Below, one piece after another: positions 8,451 through 16,748 of a DNA stretch of 34,057 nt. Numbering within the stretch: position 1 is the stretch's first letter; each line of letters opens with the position of its first letter. The translations under genes were made by a program, and so were the position numbers. The notes below the pieces were generated by a model. The model made no database searches. It was not told where the DNA came from and worked only from the letters and a program-made list of their open reading frames with translations. Origin of the DNA: a virus. Location: the IMG/VR virus record IMGVR_UViG_3300023179_000300, positions 1 to 34,057 of that record; one strand, 5' to 3'.

Positions 8451-8972
8451 TTAGAAGCTTAAGAATGCCCAATCATAACGTACTGTTATTGAAATTTCTT
8501 GAACTGCGTCTGCGCCCCAATCATAAGTACCAAATTCGGCATCTGTTAAAAATGCACCATTTAATGTCCATTCTTCTACTGTTTCACCCAATGGCGAAAG
8601 TTGAGATAATTTGATTTGTTTTTTGTAAAAAGATGAATACCCATCTCGTCCTGTTGATGATTCATGATGTAAACGAATCCATTCCATTACTGCTTGTGCA
8701 CCCGATGGAACAATTGGATCATATAGTGTCATCTGTATGGTACTCCATTCGGATTTTCCTTTGACATATCGTTTAATGTTGATTAAATCTAACGGAACTT
8801 CACCGTTACTAATTTGTGGTTTACCGGATGTTTTTACTAAATATGCCGGAATATCCGGAATAGCTAATATAAAATGATGTTGTCTTTTTGGTTCCCACGA
8901 AAATGCTTTATCAAATAATTGATCTTGATTGGCAACCGTTAAAGCAGGATTTATATTATCATATAATGCCAT
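8451..8972 (-). CDS. Tail tube protein, gp19-like
   Basis: A 173-residue protein, close to the 163 residues of T4 gp19, that should polymerise into the inner tail tube. It has the expected beta-rich character: FSWEPKRQHHFILAIPDIPA near the N-terminus, EWSTIQMTLYDPIVPSGAQA in the middle, and a C-terminal strand pair ending VQEISITVRYDWAFLSF. It sits directly after the sheath gene, as in T4. It is set up as its own transcription unit: a terminator at 9012-9042 and an ATATTTATA motif at 8994-9002 lie upstream, and a UUCG hairpin follows its stop. The ribosome site AAGAAGGAAC is among the strongest in the window. This fits a protein needed in very many copies. Confidence 0.88.
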   Translation of the reverse strand: MALYDNINPALTVANQDQLFDKAFSWEPKRQHHFILAIPDIPAYLVKTSGKPQISNGEVPLDLINIKRYVKGKSEWSTIQMTLYDPIVPSGAQAVMEWIRLHHESSTGRDGYSSFYKKQIKLSQLSPLGETVEEWTLNGAFLTDAEFGTYDWGADAVQEISITVRYDWAFLSF

Positions 8973-8993
8973 GTTTGTGTTCCTTCTTTTTTA

Positions 8994-9002
8994 TATAAAT
9001 AT
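8994..9002 (-). promoter_or_regulatory. Putative late promoter (ATATTTATA) of the tail-tube gene
   Basis: On the coding strand the sequence ATATTTATATAAAAAAG lies between the sheath terminator and the ribosome site of the tube gene, 21 bases before its ATG. Its placement straight after a terminator makes a promoter role more likely than a purely translational one. Confidence 0.6.
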
Positions 9003-9011
9003 GGTAACCAG

Positions 9012-9042
9012 TAAAAAAGGTAGAATCAAAATCCTACCTTTT
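9012..9042 (-). terminator. Intrinsic terminator after the tail-sheath gene
   Basis: On the coding strand AAAAGGTAG pairs with CTACCTTTT across a ten-base loop, followed by six Ts and ACTG. It lies about 20 bases after the sheath stop. The same TTTTTTACTG follows the terminators at 20741 and 23714. Confidence 0.85.
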
Positions 9043-9060
9043 AAACAAATTTATTTTTTA

Positions 9061-11571
9061 TTAAAATGCAGCACCCGTTGGTTGAATGTTAAAGTCTAAT
9101 ACAATAAATTCAGCGGTTCGAGTTGGTTGCAAAAATATTTGTCCGTACAATATATTTTGATCAATTAAATCTGGTGTATTGTTTTTATCATCCATAACAA
9201 CTCGGAATGCATATAAACCTTGTTGTATGCGTACTGATTCCATATACGGATTAACAATTGCCAAAAATTTATTTCGTGTTTCTACTGAATTTTGTTCGAA
9301 TACCAAAAATCTTGTAGATGATGCAATAAACTTTTTAACTGCAATAAGTAATCGCCTAACATTGATTCGATCTAATGCACTTGGACGTGCTTGCAATGTC
9401 TTTTGTCCCCAAACGACAATACCTCCGTTTTGTCCACCAAAATTAGCAATAGGATTAACACGACCTTGATACAATGCATCTCTGTCTGCTTGTGCTAATG
9501 ATACTTTAGTTCCAATTGCAGAAACAACGCCTCTACTTAAACCAGCCGGGGCAAACCACGGAGCTTGTGTTTTATCATTAAATGCAATTACATTTGGCAA
9601 TAAAACCGATGGTGGTACAAATATTTGTGCACCCGTAGCCGTATTTGTTGTGCTTAACCATGGCCAATATACTGCTGTATAATTAGTATCCAATGTTACT
9701 ACTTGCTGAGTAACTGTTGCAATAGAATCATTGATTGCATTTGAATCCATTATGTAAAATGTGTCTTGGCGAGTTTCACATAAATTTCTTGCTAATGAAG
9801 TAGCAGATGAATGCAAACTATCAATAAGACCTGGAGTTACAAGCAAATTCATATCATAATAATCAGTATTGCTCAATACTAAAAACGCCTTATTGTATGA
9901 TTTAGTACCAGTAGATGTAGATGTTTGACAATCAAATCCGTAAGTGTTATTTGATGTAATGTATTCTCCTCGGTATTTTGGTAAGTTTGGACGAGCTCCA
10001 TCAAACCCACCTTGAAATGGCACCATAAATTTTCGAGTTGATAATTTAACATTGGTAATGAATGTTGAATTTGTCAATGCAGCTTGCAATGATCCAGTAT
10101 ATGGTGTAATTGCATCTGGATAATTAGATGCTGTTGCTTGAAGTACATCACCTAAATAAAAGTCTGTCGAACTACCTGTATTTGATCCTGATGTTGGAAT
10201 TGGTGTTAAATAGTTCATGTTAGTTGCAGTTGTATAATCAAATCCATGAAAATTTGTTCCTGAATATACTCCATTAACTAATTGCGTACTTCTATATGAT
10301 GCAGCTGGTAATGCTAAACTTCCCGAAACCAATGGCGTTGGTGCATTTGGTGAACGAAATCCAAATGGAATCAACGTTTTGTCAATAATTTTGTTTCTAA
10401 CATCTTCGGATACTTCTACTCGTATAAAATTGTTGTTTGTAGGATAACTACCATTAAAAAATACTTGTCCATTATCATTAACGGTTTGATAGCTATCACC
10501 AATTACGCGAGCAATATATTTAGGAGAATCTGGATTCAAATTAACTTCCCACTCTTGAATAATATCTGGTTGTGCATCGGTATCTTGAGATGCATATGGT
10601 GATCCAGGAATTCCTGGACTTAATGTATTGACTCGTCGAAGTTGAACTACAAATGTACCATATTGATCGGCAGGCCCTAATTCCGTACCCGTTCCCGATG
10701 TTCCTGGAGCTAATTTGATGTCTTTAATTCCAATTTTAACTTCGTGACTAACTGAAGTACCGTGTGATAATGTATGAAATTTAAATAAATTAGTTGCAGA
10801 ATTTCCTACTAACTGCGATGTAATCCATGGTGTTGATGCTACATTGTAATCTTGTAAAAATTCATAGTTGTTAATAATTTGTAATGATGCTGTAACTTTA
10901 GTAATATCCGCAAATTCTTGCCAAAGCTTTTTAGCTTCATATTGTACATATACTGGATAATTTGATGATGCCGGACTTGTACCTAACACTGCGCCAATAT
11001 ATTGATTTGATGAATCAACAATTGAACAAGAAATTCCAGTTGATGTATTTGATAAAAATGAACCATCAAATCCAATAGCCGAATCTTGTGGTGCAGAATA
11101 TGAACCAGAAATAACCAATGAAAAAGATCCATTGTTTAACGCAGTATTGTATGATACAGATGATGATGCAAACAATGATCCAGCTAATCCGTTTGTAGTT
11201 ACTGGACGAGTTGGGTGTAATATATGTGATACTTTTTTAACTAATGTTAATCCAGAACCTGATTCTACAACGATTGCTAATGCACCTTGATTTAAATAAT
11301 AACCATCTTCATACAAGATTCTTGTTACTGTAATTGTTTCACCATTTTTTAAATAATCTTCAACTACCATGGGTACATAATAATCATCTGCAGTATTTGT
11401 TCCAAATATTTGATTGAATTGTGTAATATTTGTTATTTTCGTTGGTACTAGTGCCGGGCCTTTTACAGTTGGGCCAACAACTGCAGCACCAATAGTTCGT
11501 ATTCCTTGTGCTAAAAATGATTGATCGATCTCTCTGGTAAATACTCCAGGCGATACTATTCTTTCTGCCAT
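9061..11571 (-). CDS. Tail sheath protein, gp18-like
   Basis: An 836-residue contractile sheath protein. The N-terminus (RIVSPGVFTREIDQSFLAQG, then GAAVVGPTVKGPALVPTKIT) is the standard start of phage sheath proteins. The C-terminal domain contains WGQKTLQARPSALDRINVRR followed by LLIAVKKF, and ends in FLQPTRTAEFIVLDFNIQPT, the region that locks sheath subunits together and to the tube. T4 gp18 is 659 residues, so the extra 180 or so probably form surface domains in the Ser/Thr/Asn-rich middle (residues about 120-480). The ribosome site is strong (TTAGGAGACATAA before ATG). An ATATTTATA motif lies 22 bases upstream of the start, and a terminator follows. The position before the tube gene agrees with T4 order. 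Confidence 0.93.
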   Translation of the reverse strand: MAERIVSPGVFTREIDQSFLAQGIRTIGAAVVGPTVKGPALVPTKITNITQFNQIFGTNTADDYYVPMVVEDYLKNGETITVTRILYEDGYYLNQGALAIVVESGSGLTLVKKVSHILHPTRPVTTNGLAGSLFASSSVSYNTALNNGSFSLVISGSYSAPQDSAIGFDGSFLSNTSTGISCSIVDSSNQYIGAVLGTSPASSNYPVYVQYEAKKLWQEFADITKVTASLQIINNYEFLQDYNVASTPWITSQLVGNSATNLFKFHTLSHGTSVSHEVKIGIKDIKLAPGTSGTGTELGPADQYGTFVVQLRRVNTLSPGIPGSPYASQDTDAQPDIIQEWEVNLNPDSPKYIARVIGDSYQTVNDNGQVFFNGSYPTNNNFIRVEVSEDVRNKIIDKTLIPFGFRSPNAPTPLVSGSLALPAASYRSTQLVNGVYSGTNFHGFDYTTATNMNYLTPIPTSGSNTGSSTDFYLGDVLQATASNYPDAITPYTGSLQAALTNSTFITNVKLSTRKFMVPFQGGFDGARPNLPKYRGEYITSNNTYGFDCQTSTSTGTKSYNKAFLVLSNTDYYDMNLLVTPGLIDSLHSSATSLARNLCETRQDTFYIMDSNAINDSIATVTQQVVTLDTNYTAVYWPWLSTTNTATGAQIFVPPSVLLPNVIAFNDKTQAPWFAPAGLSRGVVSAIGTKVSLAQADRDALYQGRVNPIANFGGQNGGIVVWGQKTLQARPSALDRINVRRLLIAVKKFIASSTRFLVFEQNSVETRNKFLAIVNPYMESVRIQQGLYAFRVVMDDKNNTPDLIDQNILYGQIFLQPTRTAEFIVLDFNIQPTGAAF

Positions 11572-11593
11572 TTATGTCTCCTAATGATTTTCT

Positions 11594-11602
11594 TATAAAT
11601 AT
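11594..11602 (-). promoter_or_regulatory. Putative late promoter (ATATTTATA) of the tail-sheath gene
   Basis: The coding strand reads TATATTTATAAGAAAATC, then TTAGGAGA and the sheath ATG, 22 bases from motif end to start codon. The motif lies in the 50-base gap after the preceding small gene. Confidence 0.6.
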
Positions 11603-11621
11603 AGTTTTGCGTTTTCAAACC

Positions 11622-11891
11622 TTACGCAGTTGGCGTAAATGTTCCTTGTGCAATATTTATTTGTCCATCACCATAACGATTGCGCATTTTTTCTAAAAGT
11701 TCTTCTTCTTGTTTGCGCAGATCTACAAATTGTTTCATGAATTTAGTTCGCTGTTCTGTTAATTGTTGTAATTGTTGTTGCAAAGAAAATTCTTCAATAT
11801 ATAAATTTCCTAAAGTTTGAGAATTTGCAGAAAATGCATCTCGCAATGTTTGAATTTCATCTAAATGCTCTTTATCTAGTTTTCGAGTCAT
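11622..11891 (-). CDS. Small coiled-coil protein of unknown function
   Basis: An 89-residue, highly charged protein. Residues about 5-70 are predicted helical with heptad spacing and long Gln/Leu/Glu runs (EEFSLQQQLQQLTEQRTKFM, then DLRKQEEELLEKMRNRYG), so it should form a coiled coil. The last 20 residues (QINIAQGTFTPTA) are unstructured. It has a reasonable ribosome site (AAAAGGTTATC before the ATG). I recognise no family. Between the receptor-binding genes and the sheath gene, it could be a chaperone for fibre or sheath assembly or a minor tail component. This is speculation from position; only the coiled coil is visible. Confidence 0.7.
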   Translation of the reverse strand: MTRKLDKEHLDEIQTLRDAFSANSQTLGNLYIEEFSLQQQLQQLTEQRTKFMKQFVDLRKQEEELLEKMRNRYGDGQINIAQGTFTPTA

Positions 11892-11929
11892 GATAACCTT
11901 TTCTTGATATTATAATAAAAATGTTTGAA

Positions 11930-12172
11930 TTATCCAAGCATTTCAGTTTTAGACACGTCAAGTGAAATGTCATCTACAGAAAGAATGTCTCCGATAATGT
12001 TAAAATCTTCACGCGTAGTTAAAAGTGTGCCTGCGGGTACGTTTGAAGTATCAATGTTTAAGCCGTAACATGCTCCATCAACGTATACGTTAATGATTAA
12101 ATCAAATCCATTAACTGTATCAACGGCTGTAATACGTTTACCAAATAAAAATTGTTTTAGTGTTAGTTTCAT
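11930..12172 (-). CDS. Small beta-rich protein of unknown function
   Basis: An 80-residue protein alternating short hydrophobic strands and turns (GFDLIINVYVDGACYGLNID) and ending in a run of Asp-rich loops (DILSVDDISLDVSKTEML). No membrane segment or signal peptide is present. It starts four bases after the stop of the beta-propeller gene without a Shine-Dalgarno sequence, so translational coupling is likely. The family is not recognised. Direct succession to the two large receptor-binding-type genes suggests a partner or chaperone of the fibre, but the sequence offers no proof. Confidence 0.65.
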   Translation of the reverse strand: MKLTLKQFLFGKRITAVDTVNGFDLIINVYVDGACYGLNIDTSNVPAGTLLTTREDFNIIGDILSVDDISLDVSKTEMLG

Positions 12173-12176
12173 ATGT

Positions 12177-14480
12177 TTATGTTATTAAATTTATAATTGA
12201 AAATACTAAATTATCAAATCCATTCCCTACACCATTAAACCCTAATGATCCAGCATTAAAGGATGTATCTAAAACACCGTTTGTATTAAGTTTTGCAATA
12301 TAACCTGCTGTTGAACTGCTATACGCAGTAAATGCATTTCCAATATAAACTGCATTATTTTTATCTAAACTTATAGCGTTATTTGCAAGAGTTCCCCAAG
12401 CGTTTGGTCCTAAATTTGCACCTTGACCAGGTATCCAGCTTGTATTTCTACTTCCATTAGAATTTATTCGCACAAAACGGCTTACTGTTGAGCCTGAGTA
12501 TGTAGTAAATACTCCTGCTGCTAGTATAGTTCCATCGGCTAACAATTTAAGGTTGTATATGCCTCCGTTATTACTACCAGGTTGAAATGTAGTATCTAAA
12601 GTACCATTAGTATTTATGCGAGCTAAACGATTTATGTTAGATCCAGAGTATGTTGTAAAATCTCCTGAAATTAAAATTTTACCATCAGATTGTCCTGTAA
12701 TAGCGTATGCTGTGGTATTAAAACCGGTTCCTATATTAAAAGTTGCATCTTGAGTTCCGTCTGTATTAATACGTACTATTCTATTAACACTAGATCCACT
12801 ATATGCTGTAGTTGCTCCTATTGCTATGATTTTTCCATCGGATTGCAGAGCTAATTGATGGATATTTCCAGTACTTCCTACTCCTACATTAAATGTATTG
12901 TCTTTTGTTCCGTTAGTGTTGATGCGCACAATACCACTATTTGTTGAACCCGAGTATGTTGTAAATGCACCTGCAGCAACAATTTTTCCATCAGGTTGAA
13001 CTTTCATATCATACGCAACCCCATTAAGTCCTGTTCCTGAATTAAATGTAGCATCACGAGTTCCGTCGGTGTTTAATCGAATAATTCGATTTTGTGTTGA
13101 ACCAGAATATGATGTAAATGCTCCACCTGCAATTATTTTACCATCAGATTGAGTTGCCATTGTATAAACGGTGTTATCAAATCCGGCACCCATGTTAAAT
13201 GTCGTATCTATGGATCCTGTGTTATCTAATTTAATAATGCGATTGTATCTAGGTGCATCATATGACAAAAATGCTCCAGCTGCATACAACTTACTACCTG
13301 ATACAAGACTTGTATAAACAAAGTTATTAAATCCTCTGGTTGATTGACCGTTGTATCCTATACTTCCAGTATTGAATGTTGTGTCAATTGCACCACTATT
13401 GTTTGTTTTAACAAAATAATTAACAGTTGATCCTGAGTAAGTTGTAAATCCATTGCCTAAATACATATTGCCCGATGTATCCAACGAAATATAAGATGAA
13501 AAATTAGCAACTACAAAGCTTAATCCTGTACCTACATTAAATGATGCGTCTCGATTTCCGTTGGGCATCGCTCTAACAATTCTAGTGGATGTTGACCCGC
13601 TATAACTACCAAATTCTCCATATGCTATAATTTTTTGATCGGGTTGTATTTTTATGCCATAAACTGAAGAATTAGGGGTTCCTGGGTTAAACGTGGTATC
13701 TAAAGTGCCATCGGTATTTATGCGAGCTAAACGATTTATGTTAGAACCACTATATGTAGTAAATCCTCCTCCCATAACATATTTACCATCAGATTGAATA
13801 TCGATTGCAAATATTGCGCCTGCTCCGGTACCGGCAAATCCAACCCCAGCATTGAACGTAGTGTCTCTAGTACCATCGGTATTAATTCTAAATGATCCGG
13901 TAGGAGCAACTGATCCTGAATATTGAGTTACCCCATTTGAACCTACAATGATCTTTCCATTGGATTGAATTGTTACGCAATTTAGTTGTGTTGTTGATCC
14001 AACACCAGTATTAAATGTAGCATCACGAGTTCCGTCGGTGTTTAATCGAATAATTCGATTTTGTGTTGAACCAGAATATGATGTAAATGCTCCAACTGCA
14101 ATAATTTTACCGTCTGATTGTACTGCTATACCAAGTACGGTATTATTAAATCCTGTTCCTACATTAAATGTAGCGTCTCTAGTTCCGTCGGTGTTTATTC
14201 TTGTTATATACGCACTGTTTGAACCACTATACGTAGTGAATATCCCTCCCACAATTATTTTACCATCGGATTGGGTTGCCATTGTATAAACGGTGTTATT
14301 GAATCCGGTACCCATGTTAAATGTTGTATCTACAGATCCGGATAAATCCATGCGTAATATTCTAGTATAAAATGGTGGTTTATATAAACTAAATGTGCCA
14401 GCTACATACATATAATCTGGAACTGCAGGAATTAAAATTCCAGGAACATATGGTTGTATAAATGCAAAAGGCGTAAACAT
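12177..14480 (-). CDS. Tail-associated double beta-propeller protein (delta-60-type repeats), probable host-binding protein
   Basis: A 767-residue protein made almost wholly of 14 repeats of about 50-55 residues. Each has the core QSDGKIIxGGxFTTYSGS, then NRIxRINTDGTxDxTFN and a variable loop. This matches the delta-60 repeat class known from bacterial secreted proteins, which folds as beta-propeller blades. Repeats 1-7 and 8-14 correspond one to one: 1 and 8 share the odd proline-containing blade start, 5 and 12 share SGSNINRLARIN, and 7 and 14 share the NG-rich insert. The simplest reading is two seven-bladed propellers from one duplication. It lies directly after the fibre gene with three bases between, and has no signal peptide, as expected of a virion part. 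Host binding is inferred from fold and context. Confidence 0.75.
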   Translation of the reverse strand: MFTPFAFIQPYVPGILIPAVPDYMYVAGTFSLYKPPFYTRILRMDLSGSVDTTFNMGTGFNNTVYTMATQSDGKIIVGGIFTTYSGSNSAYITRINTDGTRDATFNVGTGFNNTVLGIAVQSDGKIIAVGAFTSYSGSTQNRIIRLNTDGTRDATFNTGVGSTTQLNCVTIQSNGKIIVGSNGVTQYSGSVAPTGSFRINTDGTRDTTFNAGVGFAGTGAGAIFAIDIQSDGKYVMGGGFTTYSGSNINRLARINTDGTLDTTFNPGTPNSSVYGIKIQPDQKIIAYGEFGSYSGSTSTRIVRAMPNGNRDASFNVGTGLSFVVANFSSYISLDTSGNMYLGNGFTTYSGSTVNYFVKTNNSGAIDTTFNTGSIGYNGQSTRGFNNFVYTSLVSGSKLYAAGAFLSYDAPRYNRIIKLDNTGSIDTTFNMGAGFDNTVYTMATQSDGKIIAGGAFTSYSGSTQNRIIRLNTDGTRDATFNSGTGLNGVAYDMKVQPDGKIVAAGAFTTYSGSTNSGIVRINTNGTKDNTFNVGVGSTGNIHQLALQSDGKIIAIGATTAYSGSSVNRIVRINTDGTQDATFNIGTGFNTTAYAITGQSDGKILISGDFTTYSGSNINRLARINTNGTLDTTFQPGSNNGGIYNLKLLADGTILAAGVFTTYSGSTVSRFVRINSNGSRNTSWIPGQGANLGPNAWGTLANNAISLDKNNAVYIGNAFTAYSSSTAGYIAKLNTNGVLDTSFNAGSLGFNGVGNGFDNLVFSIINLIT
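13041..13125 (-). repeat. 85-bp perfect direct repeat, copy in blade 9
   Basis: The stretch is identical, base for base, to 14010-14094, which lies in blade 3 of the same gene. The copies are 969 bases apart, or six blades, not seven, so they are out of register with the duplication of the two propellers. Confidence 0.85.
14010..14094 (-). repeat. 85-bp perfect direct repeat, copy in blade 3
   Basis: This is the partner of 13041-13125. Both encode the segment SGSTQNRIIRLNTDGTRDAT and its flanks. Perfect identity including silent positions points to recent exchange between blades. Confidence 0.85.
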
Positions 14481-14483
14481 AAC

Positions 14484-16748
14484 TTATATCATATTTCTTA
14501 CAGAACTTACATAAACAGTATTTGAATCAAACGCAACCATTGTTACTATGTCAACTGCGTTTGCTACTGCTGATCCTGTGTATAAAGAACCACTTGGTTG
14601 TTTTACTAATCCAGGAAATGAAACTGTACCAGTTCCTAAAGTTCCTTGAGTTATTAATATATTAACGGTTTGTCCCGGGTTTACATTTGTTGGGGTAATA
14701 ACGGTATTTGCTCCGTTTACTAGTCCTAAAGTAAAGAAATTATTTGTTGATAAATTAACAGATGCAGCACCCCCAGTAATAGTTAGTGCGGATACTTGTC
14801 CACGCAATGAACCAGTAACAACAACTTGTTGATTTAATGGGTTTATAAATGAAGAAGTTGCGGCATACGAGCTCGATAAAGCGGTTGTTGCGTAACTTGC
14901 ACTTACTGCTTGTAAAACATAAGATGCAGTTTGTGCTGTTTGAATGTAACTTGCGGTTGAAGCAAACGAACTCGATAACGCTTGAGAAGCATATGAAGCA
15001 CTTATTGAAGAGCTTACTGTAGAAATATATGGGGTTAATGTACTTGCTACATCTTGATAATTAGCATATGTAGTTAAACCGTTAGCAGTAGTTGTTAATA
15101 TATAAGAACCAGTATTATATCCTATGCTACTGCTAAACCAATTAATTTGATCAGGGTAAAATGTTCCTGATTGATGTAAAGCACCTGAAATAGTACCTCC
15201 TGTTAAAGGTAAATAATCAGGAACGTATGAAGCTGTTTCTGCGTATGAAGCGCTTAACGCTTGAGAAGCATATGAAGCAGTACCCGTCAATGTTCCAGTG
15301 AATGAACCCGTAAACGATCCTGTGTTGCTTAAAAATTGATCTACTCGATTTACAGTTAAAATAATAGACGGCAAAGTAGGTCCATATGTTGGGGCATTAT
15401 CTGCAAGTAATCTGACATGAGTATCTCCACTTGCCCACATTATTTGATAGTAGTCCCCTGCAGCTGAGTTTGTAAACCAATTCCATGCTGCTACTAGCGG
15501 GTTAGCAGCAGCAGTTCCTGTTAATACAATACTAGTGTTTGTTTCAACAATGTCTATTCCATTTTTTCTCAACCAAATGTATACTGTATCTGTACCTGAG
15601 TTTGTTCTATCAAATTGCGCTGAAAATTGTATGTTGTATACCCCAGCATTTGCTGTTTTAATGTATGTGTTATATGGACTTGTGGACCCTGATATAGATA
15701 CACCGTTGCTAATGTCTGTTGTGTTAAAAGACATTGAACGAGGTATACTAGCTACCGGATTTGTTTGAGTTGTAGTATCATAAAAACTACCATATGATCC
15801 TGTTGCTGTGTTAAAGTTTGGACCACCACCTGTCGATGTAATAGTAACTTGTCCTATACCATTTGTTGGAGATAAAGTAATATTAGAACCTGCTAATAAT
15901 TGGGTTACTCCTCCATTTGAAGCATATGATGCACTTGTTGAAGTATTTGAATATGATGCAGAAATAACACTGTTCGAACCATATGGCCCAAATATATTTG
16001 ATGCAGTAATAAATGAAGCTGTTTGAGCCGTTGTTATATACGAAGCCGTTTGCGCAAATGTAGTATATGATGAGCTCACTGCTTGTAAAACATAACTTGA
16101 TGTAACGGCATATGAAGATGATATTGTATTTGATGCATAACTTGATGTTACTGAATAACTCGATGATATAGCAAATGAACTAGTACTAGATTTAGATGCG
16201 GATATTGCAAAACTAGAACTTAATACAGTCATCGATGCAGTACTTGAAGTTAAAACATATGGGTTTAACATTGAACTAGTTTGCGATGCTAATATATAAC
16301 TTGAAGTTGCTGCAGTTAATGAATTTACTTGAGTTTGTATGGAACTAGTAAATGTATTAAATGATGATGTGGTAACAAATGAACTAGTATCAATAGTAGC
16401 GCCACCTCCTCCGTTTAATGCATGTGATGCCGTTATGGCATATGAAGCGGAAGTTGCTGTTATGGAATTGGTAGCAAATGATGCTGAAGTTGCATTAACT
16501 ACATTGTTAATTGTAATAGGAAATGTAGTTGCATTTCCCTTAGTAAACGTTATAGTTGCATTATTTACGGACGCAGTATTAATACTTAATAACGATTGAG
16601 ATGCAGTTGATGCAAACGATGCCGATGTAGCCAAAAGTGCATAAGATGCAGATTCTGCCCATGATGCTGTACCAAAAAATGAACCTGATATTTCATATGA
16701 TCCGGTTGGTAATTGCGCTATGTTAAATATTAATTTTCCACGACTCAT
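14484..16748 (-). CDS. Tail fibre protein with SASYA repeats and a C1q/TNF-like domain
   Basis: A protein of about 754 residues with the plan of a trimeric fibre. Residues about 25-110 and 150-270 are low-complexity repeats of the type TASYA/SSYAVTSSY, which form long thin shafts. Around residues 320-465 lies a globular domain (GVYNIQFSAQFDRTNSGTDT, then VYIWLRKNGIDIVETN and AGDYYQIMWASGDTHVRLLA) with the strand pattern of C1q/TNF-like jelly rolls. A second SASYA shaft (about 490-640) and a C-terminal beta domain follow. I chose the ATG at 16748 because it overlaps the previous stop as ATGA and has GGGAG nine bases upstream; an ATG at 16757 abuts that site too closely. Similar repeats are familiar in fibres of Bacteroidota and marine phages. 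Adhesion to the host is inferred. Confidence 0.8.
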   Translation of the reverse strand: MSRGKLIFNIAQLPTGSYEISGSFFGTASWAESASYALLATSASFASTASQSLLSINTASVNNATITFTKGNATTFPITINNVVNATSASFATNSITATSASYAITASHALNGGGGATIDTSSFVTTSSFNTFTSSIQTQVNSLTAATSSYILASQTSSMLNPYVLTSSTASMTVLSSSFAISASKSSTSSFAISSSYSVTSSYASNTISSSYAVTSSYVLQAVSSSYTTFAQTASYITTAQTASFITASNIFGPYGSNSVISASYSNTSTSASYASNGGVTQLLAGSNITLSPTNGIGQVTITSTGGGPNFNTATGSYGSFYDTTTQTNPVASIPRSMSFNTTDISNGVSISGSTSPYNTYIKTANAGVYNIQFSAQFDRTNSGTDTVYIWLRKNGIDIVETNTSIVLTGTAAANPLVAAWNWFTNSAAGDYYQIMWASGDTHVRLLADNAPTYGPTLPSIILTVNRVDQFLSNTGSFTGSFTGTLTGTASYASQALSASYAETASYVPDYLPLTGGTISGALHQSGTFYPDQINWFSSSIGYNTGSYILTTTANGLTTYANYQDVASTLTPYISTVSSSISASYASQALSSSFASTASYIQTAQTASYVLQAVSASYATTALSSSYAATSSFINPLNQQVVVTGSLRGQVSALTITGGAASVNLSTNNFFTLGLVNGANTVITPTNVNPGQTVNILITQGTLGTGTVSFPGLVKQPSGSLYTGSAVANAVDIVTMVAFDSNTVYVSSVRNMI

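Noticed and set aside
14484-16748. SASYA repeats as a sign of a pseudogene or assembly artefact
   Set aside because: The repeats are diverged, the frame is intact through over 750 codons, and such shafts are familiar in phage fibres.
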